Shown piece by piece: positions 43,742 to 51,653 of a DNA stretch of 64,000 bases. The stretch covers positions 18,625 through 82,624 of the forward strand of contig JAFZRJ010000029.1 of assembly GCA_017619935.1 (NCBI GenBank), written 5' to 3'. Position 1 is the first letter of the stretch, and each line of letters starts with the position of its first letter. Both the position numbers and the translations under genes were made by a program. The notes beneath the pieces are model-generated. The model ran no database searches. It saw only the letters and a list, made by a program, of their open reading frames with translations, and was not told the origin of the DNA. This DNA is from Muribaculaceae bacterium. Lineage in GTDB: Bacteria; Bacteroidota; Bacteroidia; Bacteroidales; Muribaculaceae.

Positions 43742-45589
43742 CTAAAGAGCTAAAATGATATTAATGACCGCATTCACGTCGGAGACATCCACCACACCTT
43801 CGCCTGTAAGATCGGCATTCCCGGGATAATCTTCAGCTGATTTGAGATCAAGGATGATGTTGATCATCGCATTCACATCCGAGATATCAACCCGGCCGTC
43901 ACCATTCACATCGCCCTTCTTAATGAACAAACGCAGCATGGGTGTTTGGCCATACTGCACCCACACCACCTCGTCACGCTCGGCTTGCAGTGCCGTGGCG
44001 ATGGTGCCGTCGGCAAGCTGCTCGTCGGTACACTGCATTTCTTCGGGAACGGCATCAGTATTAAAACCTATTTTGAATTGTTTTGCGTAGGTATTGACAT
44101 AGGTGCCGGGGAAATAAGCGGACCCTGAGCTAGAGTAGTCAAATGTGCCGACTGACAAACAATTAGTTGTTGTGCCTCTGTTGTTATAGCCATCATATCC
44201 CAAAAAGAAACCATTTTGCTTTCCATAGGTTGAGACGGTGCCACTAAACAGGCAGTCTGTGATGTTGACATGAGTGGATCCGCCGTCGGCATTTCCCACC
44301 ATAACACCGAAACATGACCAATCATTAGCTTTTATTGAACTCGTGACATTAGCCGAAACCCAAACGGTGGAGATATTCTCAACACCTCTGGCCAAAATTG
44401 CCAAACAACTCAATGGACCTACCGCTGAATGGATTGAACCGTCAATATGCAGATTCTTGATGGTCGCATTCTTGATTGAACCAAAAGGCGCTATAGCCTG
44501 ATTGCTATTATAGGCAACGACCAATGTGTGGCCTTGCCCGTCAAACTCTCCGCTGTAGGGCCCATTAGCGTCAGTTGTCCCGATGTATGTTTGGTCGTTG
44601 CCGAGGTCAATGTCGGCAATCATGCGGGCGTTGGCATCGGGGGTTTCAGCCACTACAGCCGCAAACTTGTCCCAATCTTCTGCCGACCCGAGGAGATAGT
44701 AGCCTTCGGCATCACGTTTAAGGCCTCCGTTGGCAAAGATGCTGAGCATGGGGCCATCCTCACCCTGCACCCACACTTCCTCATCACGGCCGGCTTGCAG
44801 CGCCGTGGCGATGGTGCCGTCGGCAAGCTGCTCGTCGGTGCATTGCATATTATCAGGAATTGTAGAAGGGAACTGCGTTACATAGCAATTGTTATACGTC
44901 CCTCCATAAAATCTCCCTTTTGTAAGTGTTCCTGTGGATAGACAATTTGAAACTGTGACAAAAGAAGCAGCCGTATTATAAACCGCACCAATAAAACAAC
45001 CCGTATAGTTGGGGTCCACAGTGGAAATTGAGCCCGTAAACAAACAGTCCGTAATTGAGAGACCGTCTGGCGCATAGTAATTATCAGAAGAAACACCCCC
45101 AACAATTCCACCGGTCCAATTCCAACCCCCGAATTGAACAGTTATTTCCGCTGAGTTCCAAACGTTTGAGATTACATTATTACGTCCACAGCAACGACCA
45201 ACGACTCCAACCCATCCGTATACCGACTTGATGCTTCCGGCTACATGAAGGTTTTTTATAGTGGCATTCCGGGTTTGGGTGAATACGCCCATAATTTGGT
45301 TGTTTTCACCATCGTAAGCAACTGTCAGCGTATGTCCTCGTCCGTCAAAAACACCACTGTAGTACGGCGTGCCGCCTTGAGTTAAAGAACCAATGTGCGT
45401 TTGGTCATCGCCAAGATTGACATTGGCTGTCATCTTGGCGTTTACGGTAGGTGTTTCAGCCACAATCGCTGCGAAAGCTTTCCAATCGTCAACTGAACCA
45501 ATCAGGTAATAGCCGTCGCTGTCCAGTTCAATGGCCCAAACTGAGAGGCCAGTGACAAGAGCGACAATCATGAGAAAAAACTTTTTCAT
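43742..45589 (-). CDS. Secreted protein with duplicated GLUG-like modules and dockerin-like C-terminus
   Basis: 615 residues. Signal peptide FFLMIVALVTGLSVWA; two homologous halves of about 270 residues (20-290 and 290-555). Each begins with a GYYLIGSVDDWKAFAAIVAE-type segment, then NLGDDQTHIG, FDGRGHTLTVAYD and ATIKNLHVAGSI (GLUG/beta-helix style), and ends with MQCTDEQLADGTIATALQAG. The C-terminus has two dockerin-like loops (GDVNGDGRVDISDVNAMINI and GEGVVDVSDVNAVINI). Probably a surface or secreted adhesin/binding protein; no catalytic residues recognised. Confidence 0.8.
   Translation of the reverse strand: MKKFFLMIVALVTGLSVWAIELDSDGYYLIGSVDDWKAFAAIVAETPTVNAKMTANVNLGDDQTHIGSLTQGGTPYYSGVFDGRGHTLTVAYDGENNQIMGVFTQTRNATIKNLHVAGSIKSVYGWVGVVGRCCGRNNVISNVWNSAEITVQFGGWNWTGGIVGGVSSDNYYAPDGLSITDCLFTGSISTVDPNYTGCFIGAVYNTAASFVTVSNCLSTGTLTKGRFYGGTYNNCYVTQFPSTIPDNMQCTDEQLADGTIATALQAGRDEEVWVQGEDGPMLSIFANGGLKRDAEGYYLLGSAEDWDKFAAVVAETPDANARMIADIDLGNDQTYIGTTDANGPYSGEFDGQGHTLVVAYNSNQAIAPFGSIKNATIKNLHIDGSIHSAVGPLSCLAILARGVENISTVWVSANVTSSIKANDWSCFGVMVGNADGGSTHVNITDCLFSGTVSTYGKQNGFFLGYDGYNNRGTTTNCLSVGTFDYSSSGSAYFPGTYVNTYAKQFKIGFNTDAVPEEMQCTDEQLADGTIATALQAERDEVVWVQYGQTPMLRLFIKKGDVNGDGRVDISDVNAMINIILDLKSAEDYPGNADLTGEGVVDVSDVNAVINIILAL
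43981..44038 (-). repeat. Direct repeat within the duplicated gene, copy 1
   Basis: 58 bases nearly identical to 44791-44848, 810 bases (270 codons) away; only about three differences. Together they mark the internal gene duplication. Confidence 0.9.
44791..44848 (-). repeat. Direct repeat within the duplicated gene, copy 2
   Basis: Partner of 43981-44038. Recombination between the two would delete one whole module in frame. Confidence 0.9.
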
Positions 45590-45663
45590 ACGAATAAATA
45601 TTTTATGTTATCAAATCTATCAACTCATGTTGTTTTTCATTTGGCACCGAATCAGCGACGAAC

Positions 45664-46437
45664 CTAATCCGTCAGCAACGAAGTGACTGAGGGGATGGCG
45701 TCGTGGGCGGTCTGGTCGACCCGGCACGGAGTCACGGCAACCCATCCGCGATGCAGCCAGTAGAAATCGGTGGTGTCGTCGGCGGGGTCATCACTCACAT
45801 ATTTGCCCTGCAACCAGTAATAGTCCCTGCCGTGAGGGTCGATACGATGGTCATATTCCTGTTCCCAGTGCCCCTGTGCCGTGGTGGTAATCTTCATGCC
45901 TTCATAAGTTTCACGGTCGCAGGGGAAATTCACGTTAAGACACACGTCACGCAAAACGTCAAGCCGCACCAATGCCCGCTTGATGATGTCCTCGATATAA
46001 GGACGGCAAGGTGTGAAATCAATGTCCTTGACAATAGCGCCATGCGAAAACGCGATGGCAGGAATGTGACGCAACGACGCCTCAAACACCACACCCATCG
46101 TACCACTGTAGATGGTGCTGATGCCGGCATTATAGCCATGGTTGATGCCCGACAGCACGAGGTCGGGCCGACGGCCTCCGAGCAACTGGTCCAAAGCCAG
46201 TTTCATGCAATCGACGGGAGTGCCGCTCACGCACCAAGCGGTGTAGCCCTCTTCTTGCGCCACCTTCATGGCCCGCAACGGCTGCAGAATAGTGATGGCG
46301 CTCGACATGCCGCTCTGATGCTCCATGGGAGCAACGACCACCACTTCGCCCAACGCACGGGCGATGTCTATGAGCATGTTGATGCCGGGAAAATCCAGCC
46401 CGTCATCATTGCTGATGAGAATGAGGGGACGTGCCAT
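45664..46437 (-). CDS. surE: 5'/3'-nucleotidase SurE
   Basis: Metal-dependent phosphatase on nucleoside monophosphates. 257 residues. LISNDDGLDFPGI (Asp-Asp metal site) is at residues 7-19, APMEHQSGMSSAIT at about 37, and SGINHGYNAGISTIYSGTMG at about 95. Last gene of parA-parB-DUF5683-transglycosylase-surE, 4 bases after the transglycosylase stop. Confidence 0.97.
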   Translation of the reverse strand: MARPLILISNDDGLDFPGINMLIDIARALGEVVVVAPMEHQSGMSSAITILQPLRAMKVAQEEGYTAWCVSGTPVDCMKLALDQLLGGRRPDLVLSGINHGYNAGISTIYSGTMGVVFEASLRHIPAIAFSHGAIVKDIDFTPCRPYIEDIIKRALVRLDVLRDVCLNVNFPCDRETYEGMKITTTAQGHWEQEYDHRIDPHGRDYYWLQGKYVSDDPADDTTDFYWLHRGWVAVTPCRVDQTAHDAIPSVTSLLTD

Positions 46438-46441
46438 CTAA

Positions 46442-48424
46442 TTATTTTTTGCGTGATTTTTTACCCGATTTCGTGGTCTTTCCGCTGGATTTGCCACTCG
46501 ATTTACCGCTGGACTTTGAGGAGGCTTTTCCCGAAGATTTTTTGGACGAGGCTTTTGTTTCAGCCTTGGCGCCCTTTCCACCCTTTGCGGGAATCTTGAT
46601 GTTGTCGCCGGCCTTGATGTTGTCGCCCTTGATACCATTGGCGGCTTTCAGTTCCTTGACCGACACGCCGGTCTTTTCCGAGATTTCACTCAGCGTCTCA
46701 CCTTTCTTGATGGTGTGATCGGTTGGCTTTGCCGTCTGTTGTGCGGCGGCTTGATTTCCGCGATGATGCCTGTCGCCACGCTTTCCACTGCTGCGAGTAT
46801 TCTTGTAGTTGTCCTCGCGGCTCTTGTGGCGGGAAGCGGTCTTGTCGGCGTAACGCTCATTGCGTTTGTGCCACTGTTTGGAATCAACGGGCTTGCTGGT
46901 CGACTGAACAGTTTTTGCCTTGGGCTTTTCGACATTCTCAGGTTCTTCGACCAGTGTCTGATGCGTCTTACGCGAAGAGGCGGCAGCCTTCTCAATTTCG
47001 CGCACTTCCTCAATCTGCGCATTTTCGGCCTCACTCGATTCAGCCTCCAAACTATAGTTGTCGCCGTGCACCACCTTGATGTCGTCGTCCGTCACGTCAT
47101 TCGTTTTGGCTACACGAACTTTTTTCTGAGTCTGCACTTTCACCACCTGTCCACGACGGGCCTTGCCATTTTTCATGCCATTGAGCGCCAGCAGGGAGTT
47201 CAAACTCATTCCGTAATGCGAAGCGATGCTGGAATAAGTCTCGCCACGACGCACCTTGTGATACTCGGTGACAGTCTTGGTCTCATAGGTGTACTCCGTA
47301 TTGTCGTCATTCACCGACGAGGAACCGGTGACTGGTTCCACCACCTCGCGTTGGGCGTAGATGTCGCTGCGGTAATTCACAATCGAGTCCTCGCTCATGA
47401 TGTAGCTGTAAACTTGCTGCGACGGCAGGATGAGCGTGTAGCTGCGCTCACTGGTGCCTGGAATCACATCGTGTCGATATTGCGGGTTGAGGGTGCGGAT
47501 TTCCTCGATGGGCATGTTCAGCACCTTGGAAATCTGGTTGAAATTCACGCGTTGCGACACGCCCACAGTATCGGTGATGAGGGGTTTGCTGGCCAAACTG
47601 GCACTGATGTTGTGCTGTTTGAAGTAGGTCATGATGTAGTTCGCAGCGATGAAAGCCGGGACATAACCACGAGTTTCGCGAGGCAAGTAATTGTAGATTT
47701 CCCAGAAATCCTTGTTCTCACCACCGGCACGGCGCAACGCCTTGTTCACGTTGCCCGGCCCACAGTTGTAGGCAGCAATGGCCAATGACCAGTCACCATA
47801 AATGTTATAGAGGTTCTTAAGATAGGTAGCGGCCTTCTCGCTTGATTTGTAAGGGTCACGACGCTCGTCAACCAGCGAATTCACTTCAAGGCCTAGACCT
47901 TTGCCTGTACCCACCATGAACTGCCACAAGCCGGCAGCTCCAGCGCGCGACACGGCATTGGGGTCAAGTGCCGACTCAATCACTGGCAGGTATTTCAGCT
48001 CCAGGGGAAGATTCTCCTTTTCCAACGCCTGCTCAAAGATGGGCATATAATACAAGCTCATGCCCAACATCTCCTCAACAAGTGTGCGATTGCGTTTCAC
48101 ATATCGGTCGATGTAGGAGCGAACCACCTGATTGTAAGGCATTTCAATAATAGTCGGCATAGATTTGAGCCTCTTGATATACTCCTGGTCGTTCACCTCG
48201 CCTGCGGAACGGTTTTCCACCTCGGCGTCAAGTATCGTGTAGTTCTGAAGATACCAGTTCTTCATCAGTTCACGAGTGTCGGTCTCAAAACTTTCAGGGA
48301 AAACGATGTCGTTGTCGGTAATGGTTTCCTTTATCGTCAAGATGTTGTTTTTCTTGACACGAGGCGCGGCCATGATCGACACCGCCACAAATCCCATCAG
48401 TAGAATGAATGTTAGTCGTTTCAT
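46442..48424 (-). CDS. Membrane-bound lytic transglycosylase with LysM domains (MltD-like)
   Basis: 660 residues from ATG 48424, chosen because the signal peptide (RLTFILLMGFVAVSIMA) follows it. SLT domain about 95-260: catalytic Glu in LPVIESALDPNAVSRAGAAG, then LWQFM, and YNCGPGNVNKAL. Two LysM domains lie at about 395-440 (YHKVRRGETYSSIASHYGMS) and about 575-620 (HTIKKGETLSEISEKTGVSV). A 100-residue basic/Ser-rich linker separates them, and a C-terminal tail is made of SSGK repeats. It cleaves peptidoglycan glycan strands in the periplasm. Co-transcribed with DUF5683 and surE. Confidence 0.93.
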   Translation of the reverse strand: MKRLTFILLMGFVAVSIMAAPRVKKNNILTIKETITDNDIVFPESFETDTRELMKNWYLQNYTILDAEVENRSAGEVNDQEYIKRLKSMPTIIEMPYNQVVRSYIDRYVKRNRTLVEEMLGMSLYYMPIFEQALEKENLPLELKYLPVIESALDPNAVSRAGAAGLWQFMVGTGKGLGLEVNSLVDERRDPYKSSEKAATYLKNLYNIYGDWSLAIAAYNCGPGNVNKALRRAGGENKDFWEIYNYLPRETRGYVPAFIAANYIMTYFKQHNISASLASKPLITDTVGVSQRVNFNQISKVLNMPIEEIRTLNPQYRHDVIPGTSERSYTLILPSQQVYSYIMSEDSIVNYRSDIYAQREVVEPVTGSSSVNDDNTEYTYETKTVTEYHKVRRGETYSSIASHYGMSLNSLLALNGMKNGKARRGQVVKVQTQKKVRVAKTNDVTDDDIKVVHGDNYSLEAESSEAENAQIEEVREIEKAAASSRKTHQTLVEEPENVEKPKAKTVQSTSKPVDSKQWHKRNERYADKTASRHKSREDNYKNTRSSGKRGDRHHRGNQAAAQQTAKPTDHTIKKGETLSEISEKTGVSVKELKAANGIKGDNIKAGDNIKIPAKGGKGAKAETKASSKKSSGKASSKSSGKSSGKSSGKTTKSGKKSRKK

Positions 48425-48444
48425 ATTCTTTTTTGTTTGATTGT

Positions 48445-49248
48445 TCAAAAATTAAAGGCACACTGCACGCCCAGTGTGGGGGTGCGGGTGATAATGCCTG
48501 GATCAATGACTGCCGGCTTCACCTTCATGGTCAAGTCGGGCGATATGTCGAAGTGCGCCAATTGTGCATCCACATAGGCGTCAATGAGACAGAGCGCATA
48601 CACGCCCACCATGCCGATAATACACAACTCGCGATATCGTCGATAATAATTCTTCTTGTTTTTTAGCGCCTTCTTCAGCCACTCCATATCCAAGTCGCTT
48701 TCATTCGTTGTTGGCGGATAGAAGTTCATGTAACTCCTGGTGGAGGGGTCGCTGTCCATGGCGTCGCGATAGGCACGGGTGTAGTCGTTATACATCCGGT
48801 TGTTCCACATGGTGCCGTAAGTCATTCCCACAAAAGCGCCCACCACGATGGGCAACTTCCAGTAACGCCGGTTGTAAATCTGACCCAAACCTGGGCATAA
48901 CATTGAGAGCCACAAGGCCCGTGTGGGGTCGGGATTGAACTCACGGCGTTTTCCTAGCGCAAGTGTCGTGAGTGAGTCGGTCACAGCCAACACTTCCACC
49001 CCTTCGACTCCCTGAATGGAATCAATCGAAGCAAACTGCAAGGTATCGCCTGCCACGTTCACCACACGCACTCCGGCCGGTTGTTGTTCCGTCGGCACTT
49101 TCACCTGGGTGCGCGTGCGCTTCATTGGGCGCTGCTTGACCACAACGGTGGTGTCGGGAAGCGACTGTTGCTCCACAACGAACGACTCCGATTGCGCTTC
49201 TAAGGGCAAAAACCAGAGTAACAAGGTGGTCACCAACACGGCTTTCAA
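48445..49248 (-). CDS. DUF5683 domain protein
   Basis: 267 residues. Signal peptide VLVTTLLLWFLPLEAQ, a Thr/Val-rich stretch, then the DUF5683 domain: PTRALWLSMLCPGLGQIYNR (about 108-127), YWKLPIVVGAFVGMTYGTMW, and a YYRRYRELCIIGMVGVYALC helix (about 204-223). It is an inner-membrane protein found next to parAB in many Bacteroidota. Function unknown; the context suggests a link between chromosome segregation and the cell wall. Confidence 0.85.
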   Translation of the reverse strand: MKAVLVTTLLLWFLPLEAQSESFVVEQQSLPDTTVVVKQRPMKRTRTQVKVPTEQQPAGVRVVNVAGDTLQFASIDSIQGVEGVEVLAVTDSLTTLALGKRREFNPDPTRALWLSMLCPGLGQIYNRRYWKLPIVVGAFVGMTYGTMWNNRMYNDYTRAYRDAMDSDPSTRSYMNFYPPTTNESDLDMEWLKKALKNKKNYYRRYRELCIIGMVGVYALCLIDAYVDAQLAHFDISPDLTMKVKPAVIDPGIITRTPTLGVQCAFNF

Positions 49249-49277
49249 GATGCGATATGTAGCAAAATCAGGCGTAG

Positions 49278-50159
49278 TTATTTGTCTTTTAAGCGGTCAA
49301 AGATAGTAATAATTTTCTCTAACTCGGCTTCGGTCTTGAACGGGAATGTTATTTTTCCTTTACCAGCCACGTCGCACGAAAACTTCACTGGCACGCCAAA
49401 CGATGAGGACAAATGCTGCTGCAAGATTTTGTAATCTTTGTTGTTCAGCCTATTGCCTTGAACCTTGGCACTGGGCTCTTTGGGCTGATGGTCGGCATTG
49501 TATTGCTTGACCAGTTGCTCCACCTGGCGCACCGACAAACCATTTTTTATGATTTCGTTATATAATTTTAACTGAGCCGATGGCTTCTCAATAGCCAGCA
49601 GAGCACGCGCATGGCCCATATCGAGCAATTTGTCGCGCAATCCCAACTGTACCTCTGCCGGCAACTTGAGCAGGCGCAAGAAATTGGCTATCGTGGCGCG
49701 GTTCTTGCCGATGCGTTCGCTCAAGCGCTCTTGCGTGAGTCTGTACTGGTCAATGAGTTTGCGGAACGTGAGCGCAATCTCAATGGCGTTGAGGTCCTCG
49801 CGCTGGATGTTCTCAATCAGAGCCATCTCGGTGAGTTCGCTGTCGTTGGCAGTGCGGACATAAGCCGGAACGCTGTCAAGCCCCGCCAGTTTGGCTGCAC
49901 GGTAGCGACGTTCGCCCGAAATAATCTGGTAGGAATTGGTGCCCACATTACGCACGGTAAGCGGTTGTACTATACCCAACTCGCGGATGCTCATGGCGAG
50001 TTCCTCCAGCGCTGTCTCATCGAAGGTGGTGCGAGGCTGGTCGGGGTTGGGCGAAATTTGGTGAATGGGTATCTCATTGATAGCCGAAGAACCTCCCGTC
50101 TGGATATCGTCCATCGAGATTAATGAGTCAAGTCCTCGGCCTAATGCGTTACGTTTCAT
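49278..50159 (-). CDS. parB: Chromosome partitioning protein ParB
   Basis: 293 residues. The N-terminus ALGRGLDSLISMDD is the ParA-interacting segment. ParB/Srx CTPase domain about 30-120: NPDQPRTTFDE and the GERRYRAAKLAGL box (C-motif). The helix-turn-helix KspA-like domain is about 130-220 (TQERLSERIGKNRATIANFL), and the C-terminal dimer domain ends KIITIFDRLKDK. It loads on parS and recruits SMC. It lies 23 bases after parA. No full parS was found in the window. Confidence 0.97.
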   Translation of the reverse strand: MKRNALGRGLDSLISMDDIQTGGSSAINEIPIHQISPNPDQPRTTFDETALEELAMSIRELGIVQPLTVRNVGTNSYQIISGERRYRAAKLAGLDSVPAYVRTANDSELTEMALIENIQREDLNAIEIALTFRKLIDQYRLTQERLSERIGKNRATIANFLRLLKLPAEVQLGLRDKLLDMGHARALLAIEKPSAQLKLYNEIIKNGLSVRQVEQLVKQYNADHQPKEPSAKVQGNRLNNKDYKILQQHLSSSFGVPVKFSCDVAGKGKITFPFKTEAELEKIITIFDRLKDK

Positions 50160-50182
50160 GTGATAAATGAATTATAATATTG

Positions 50183-50980
50183 TCACTGAGTTTTTTCTTG
50201 TTCTGGTTTTGACGTCTTGCGAGCCCGCATCCCAAGTTCTTTGGCCAGCTGCATGTGACTGGTGGCACCACGGCTGGTGGGGTCGTAAAGGATGGCGGGC
50301 AGGCCATGGCTGGGTGCCTCGCTCAACCGAATATTGCGTGGAATAACCGTGTTGAAGACCATGTCGCCAAAGTGGCTCTTGAGTTCCTCGTAGATTTGGT
50401 TAGCAAGCCGCAGGCGGGCGTCATACATCGTCAGCAAGAATCCCTCAATCTTCAACGACGGATTGAGGCGGCTCTTGATGATTCGCACAGTGTTGAGCAA
50501 CTTGCTGATACCCTCCAGGGCGAAATACTCGGCTTGAACCGGGATGATTACACTGTCGGCGGCCGTGAGGGCGTTGACGGTAATCAAGCCCAGCGACGGA
50601 CTGCAGTCGATAAGGATGTAGTCGTATTGTGATTTCACTTCTGCGATGGATTGTCGCAGGATATTTTCGCGATTGGTCTTGCCCACCAGTTCTAGTTCGG
50701 CCCCGACGAGGTCGATGCGAGAACCGATGATCTGCAGTTTGTCGACGCATGTGTTCACGGCAGCACTGTGCATGGGGTAGTCATCCACCAAGCACTCATA
50801 GATGGAAGCCGTGAGCTGTTTGGGGTCAACACCCAGACCCGACGTGGCATTGGCCTGTGGGTCGGCATCGATGAGCAGCACGCGCTTCTTGTTCATTGCC
50901 AGTGAGGCGGCCAGATTGATGGCTGTGGTGGTCTTGCCCACTCCGCCTTTTTGATTGGCTATTGCAATTGTTTTTCCCAT
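50183..50980 (-). CDS. parA: ParA-family chromosome partitioning ATPase (Soj)
   Basis: 265 residues. Deviant Walker A KGGVGKTTTAINLAASLA is at residues 11-28, with DADPQANATSGLG at about 42 and Walker B DYILIDCSPSLGLIT at about 118. It binds DNA non-specifically and moves ParB-parS complexes. First gene of the five-gene operon; the TGTTTCACG sequence just upstream is only half a parS. Confidence 0.96.
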   Translation of the reverse strand: MGKTIAIANQKGGVGKTTTAINLAASLAMNKKRVLLIDADPQANATSGLGVDPKQLTASIYECLVDDYPMHSAAVNTCVDKLQIIGSRIDLVGAELELVGKTNRENILRQSIAEVKSQYDYILIDCSPSLGLITVNALTAADSVIIPVQAEYFALEGISKLLNTVRIIKSRLNPSLKIEGFLLTMYDARLRLANQIYEELKSHFGDMVFNTVIPRNIRLSEAPSHGLPAILYDPTSRGATSHMQLAKELGMRARKTSKPEQEKTQ

Positions 50981-51128
50981 TATATAGATTTAAAATGTTT
51001 CACGCACTTTTTTTGCGTTGCAAAGTAATGAATTTTCCCTTGAATATCGCTATTAATCACCGTTAAAATGACTGAAATGTGCATAACTTGCACTTTTTGT
51101 TAATAACTTTTTAGCCCCGTGGAACAAT

Positions 51129-51569
51129 TCACTTTTCGGTCATTTCTTTCAACTGGCGATAGGGGATGATGAAGAACGGGCGGTCGTAGAGGTGGCGATG
51201 AGGCACTTGCAGGTTGGGCATGTCTATAGTGACCACGCGTCCCTGATTGTCATCTATAGCCATGATATCAATGTCCACAAGGCGGTCGATGTAGCCGCCA
51301 TTTTCATCGCGATGGCCTGCGCTACCCAATCGCAGCTCAATGCCGTGCACCCAGTCCAGCACCTCCTGTGGCGAGAGGTCAAGGTCAACGGCCACACCCA
51401 CGTTGAGGAACCGATTGGACGACTGAAAACCCCAAGGCTCACTCTCCATCTCATCGCTCACGCGACAACGAGTGCCTCGCGCACATAATGCTGCGATGGC
51501 ACGCCCCACGTTCTGGTGACGGCAACCCAAGTTGGTTCCTATATTGAAATAATATCGCATGTGCGTCAT
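51129..51569 (-). CDS. folK: 2-amino-4-hydroxy-6-hydroxymethyldihydropteridine pyrophosphokinase
   Basis: HPPK of folate synthesis. 146 residues from ATG 51569 (ATG 51560 also possible; the longer frame adds 16 unlikely residues). NIGTNLGCRHQNV is at the N-terminus, the FLNVGVAVD segment is central (usual FLN), the RLVDIDIMAID metal/ATP-binding motif (consensus RxxDxDxL) is at about 95, and VPHRHLYDRPFFIIP is at about 119. It lies behind a hairpin that may end infB transcription. Confidence 0.93.
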   Translation of the reverse strand: MTHMRYYFNIGTNLGCRHQNVGRAIAALCARGTRCRVSDEMESEPWGFQSSNRFLNVGVAVDLDLSPQEVLDWVHGIELRLGSAGHRDENGGYIDRLVDIDIMAIDDNQGRVVTIDMPNLQVPHRHLYDRPFFIIPYRQLKEMTEK

Positions 51570-51584
51570 TCCTGTTTTAGGTCG

Positions 51585-51627
51585 AATAAAAAGGGGAGGT
51601 GTCGAAATCCAATTCAAGCAACTCCCC
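51585..51627 (-). terminator. Possible terminator between infB and folK
   Basis: Minus strand GGGGAG and CTCCCC arms (51622-51627 and 51593-51598) with a 23-base loop, then TTTTTATT. The folK start follows 16 bases after the T-run. The long loop makes it a moderate call. Confidence 0.5.
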
Positions 51628-51653
51628 CACTTGTTCAGTGTGTAAGCACCAGG

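Noticed and set aside
50995-51010. parS site next to parA
   Set aside because: Only the left half TGTTTCACG is present; the right half does not complete the TGTTTCACGTGAAACA palindrome.
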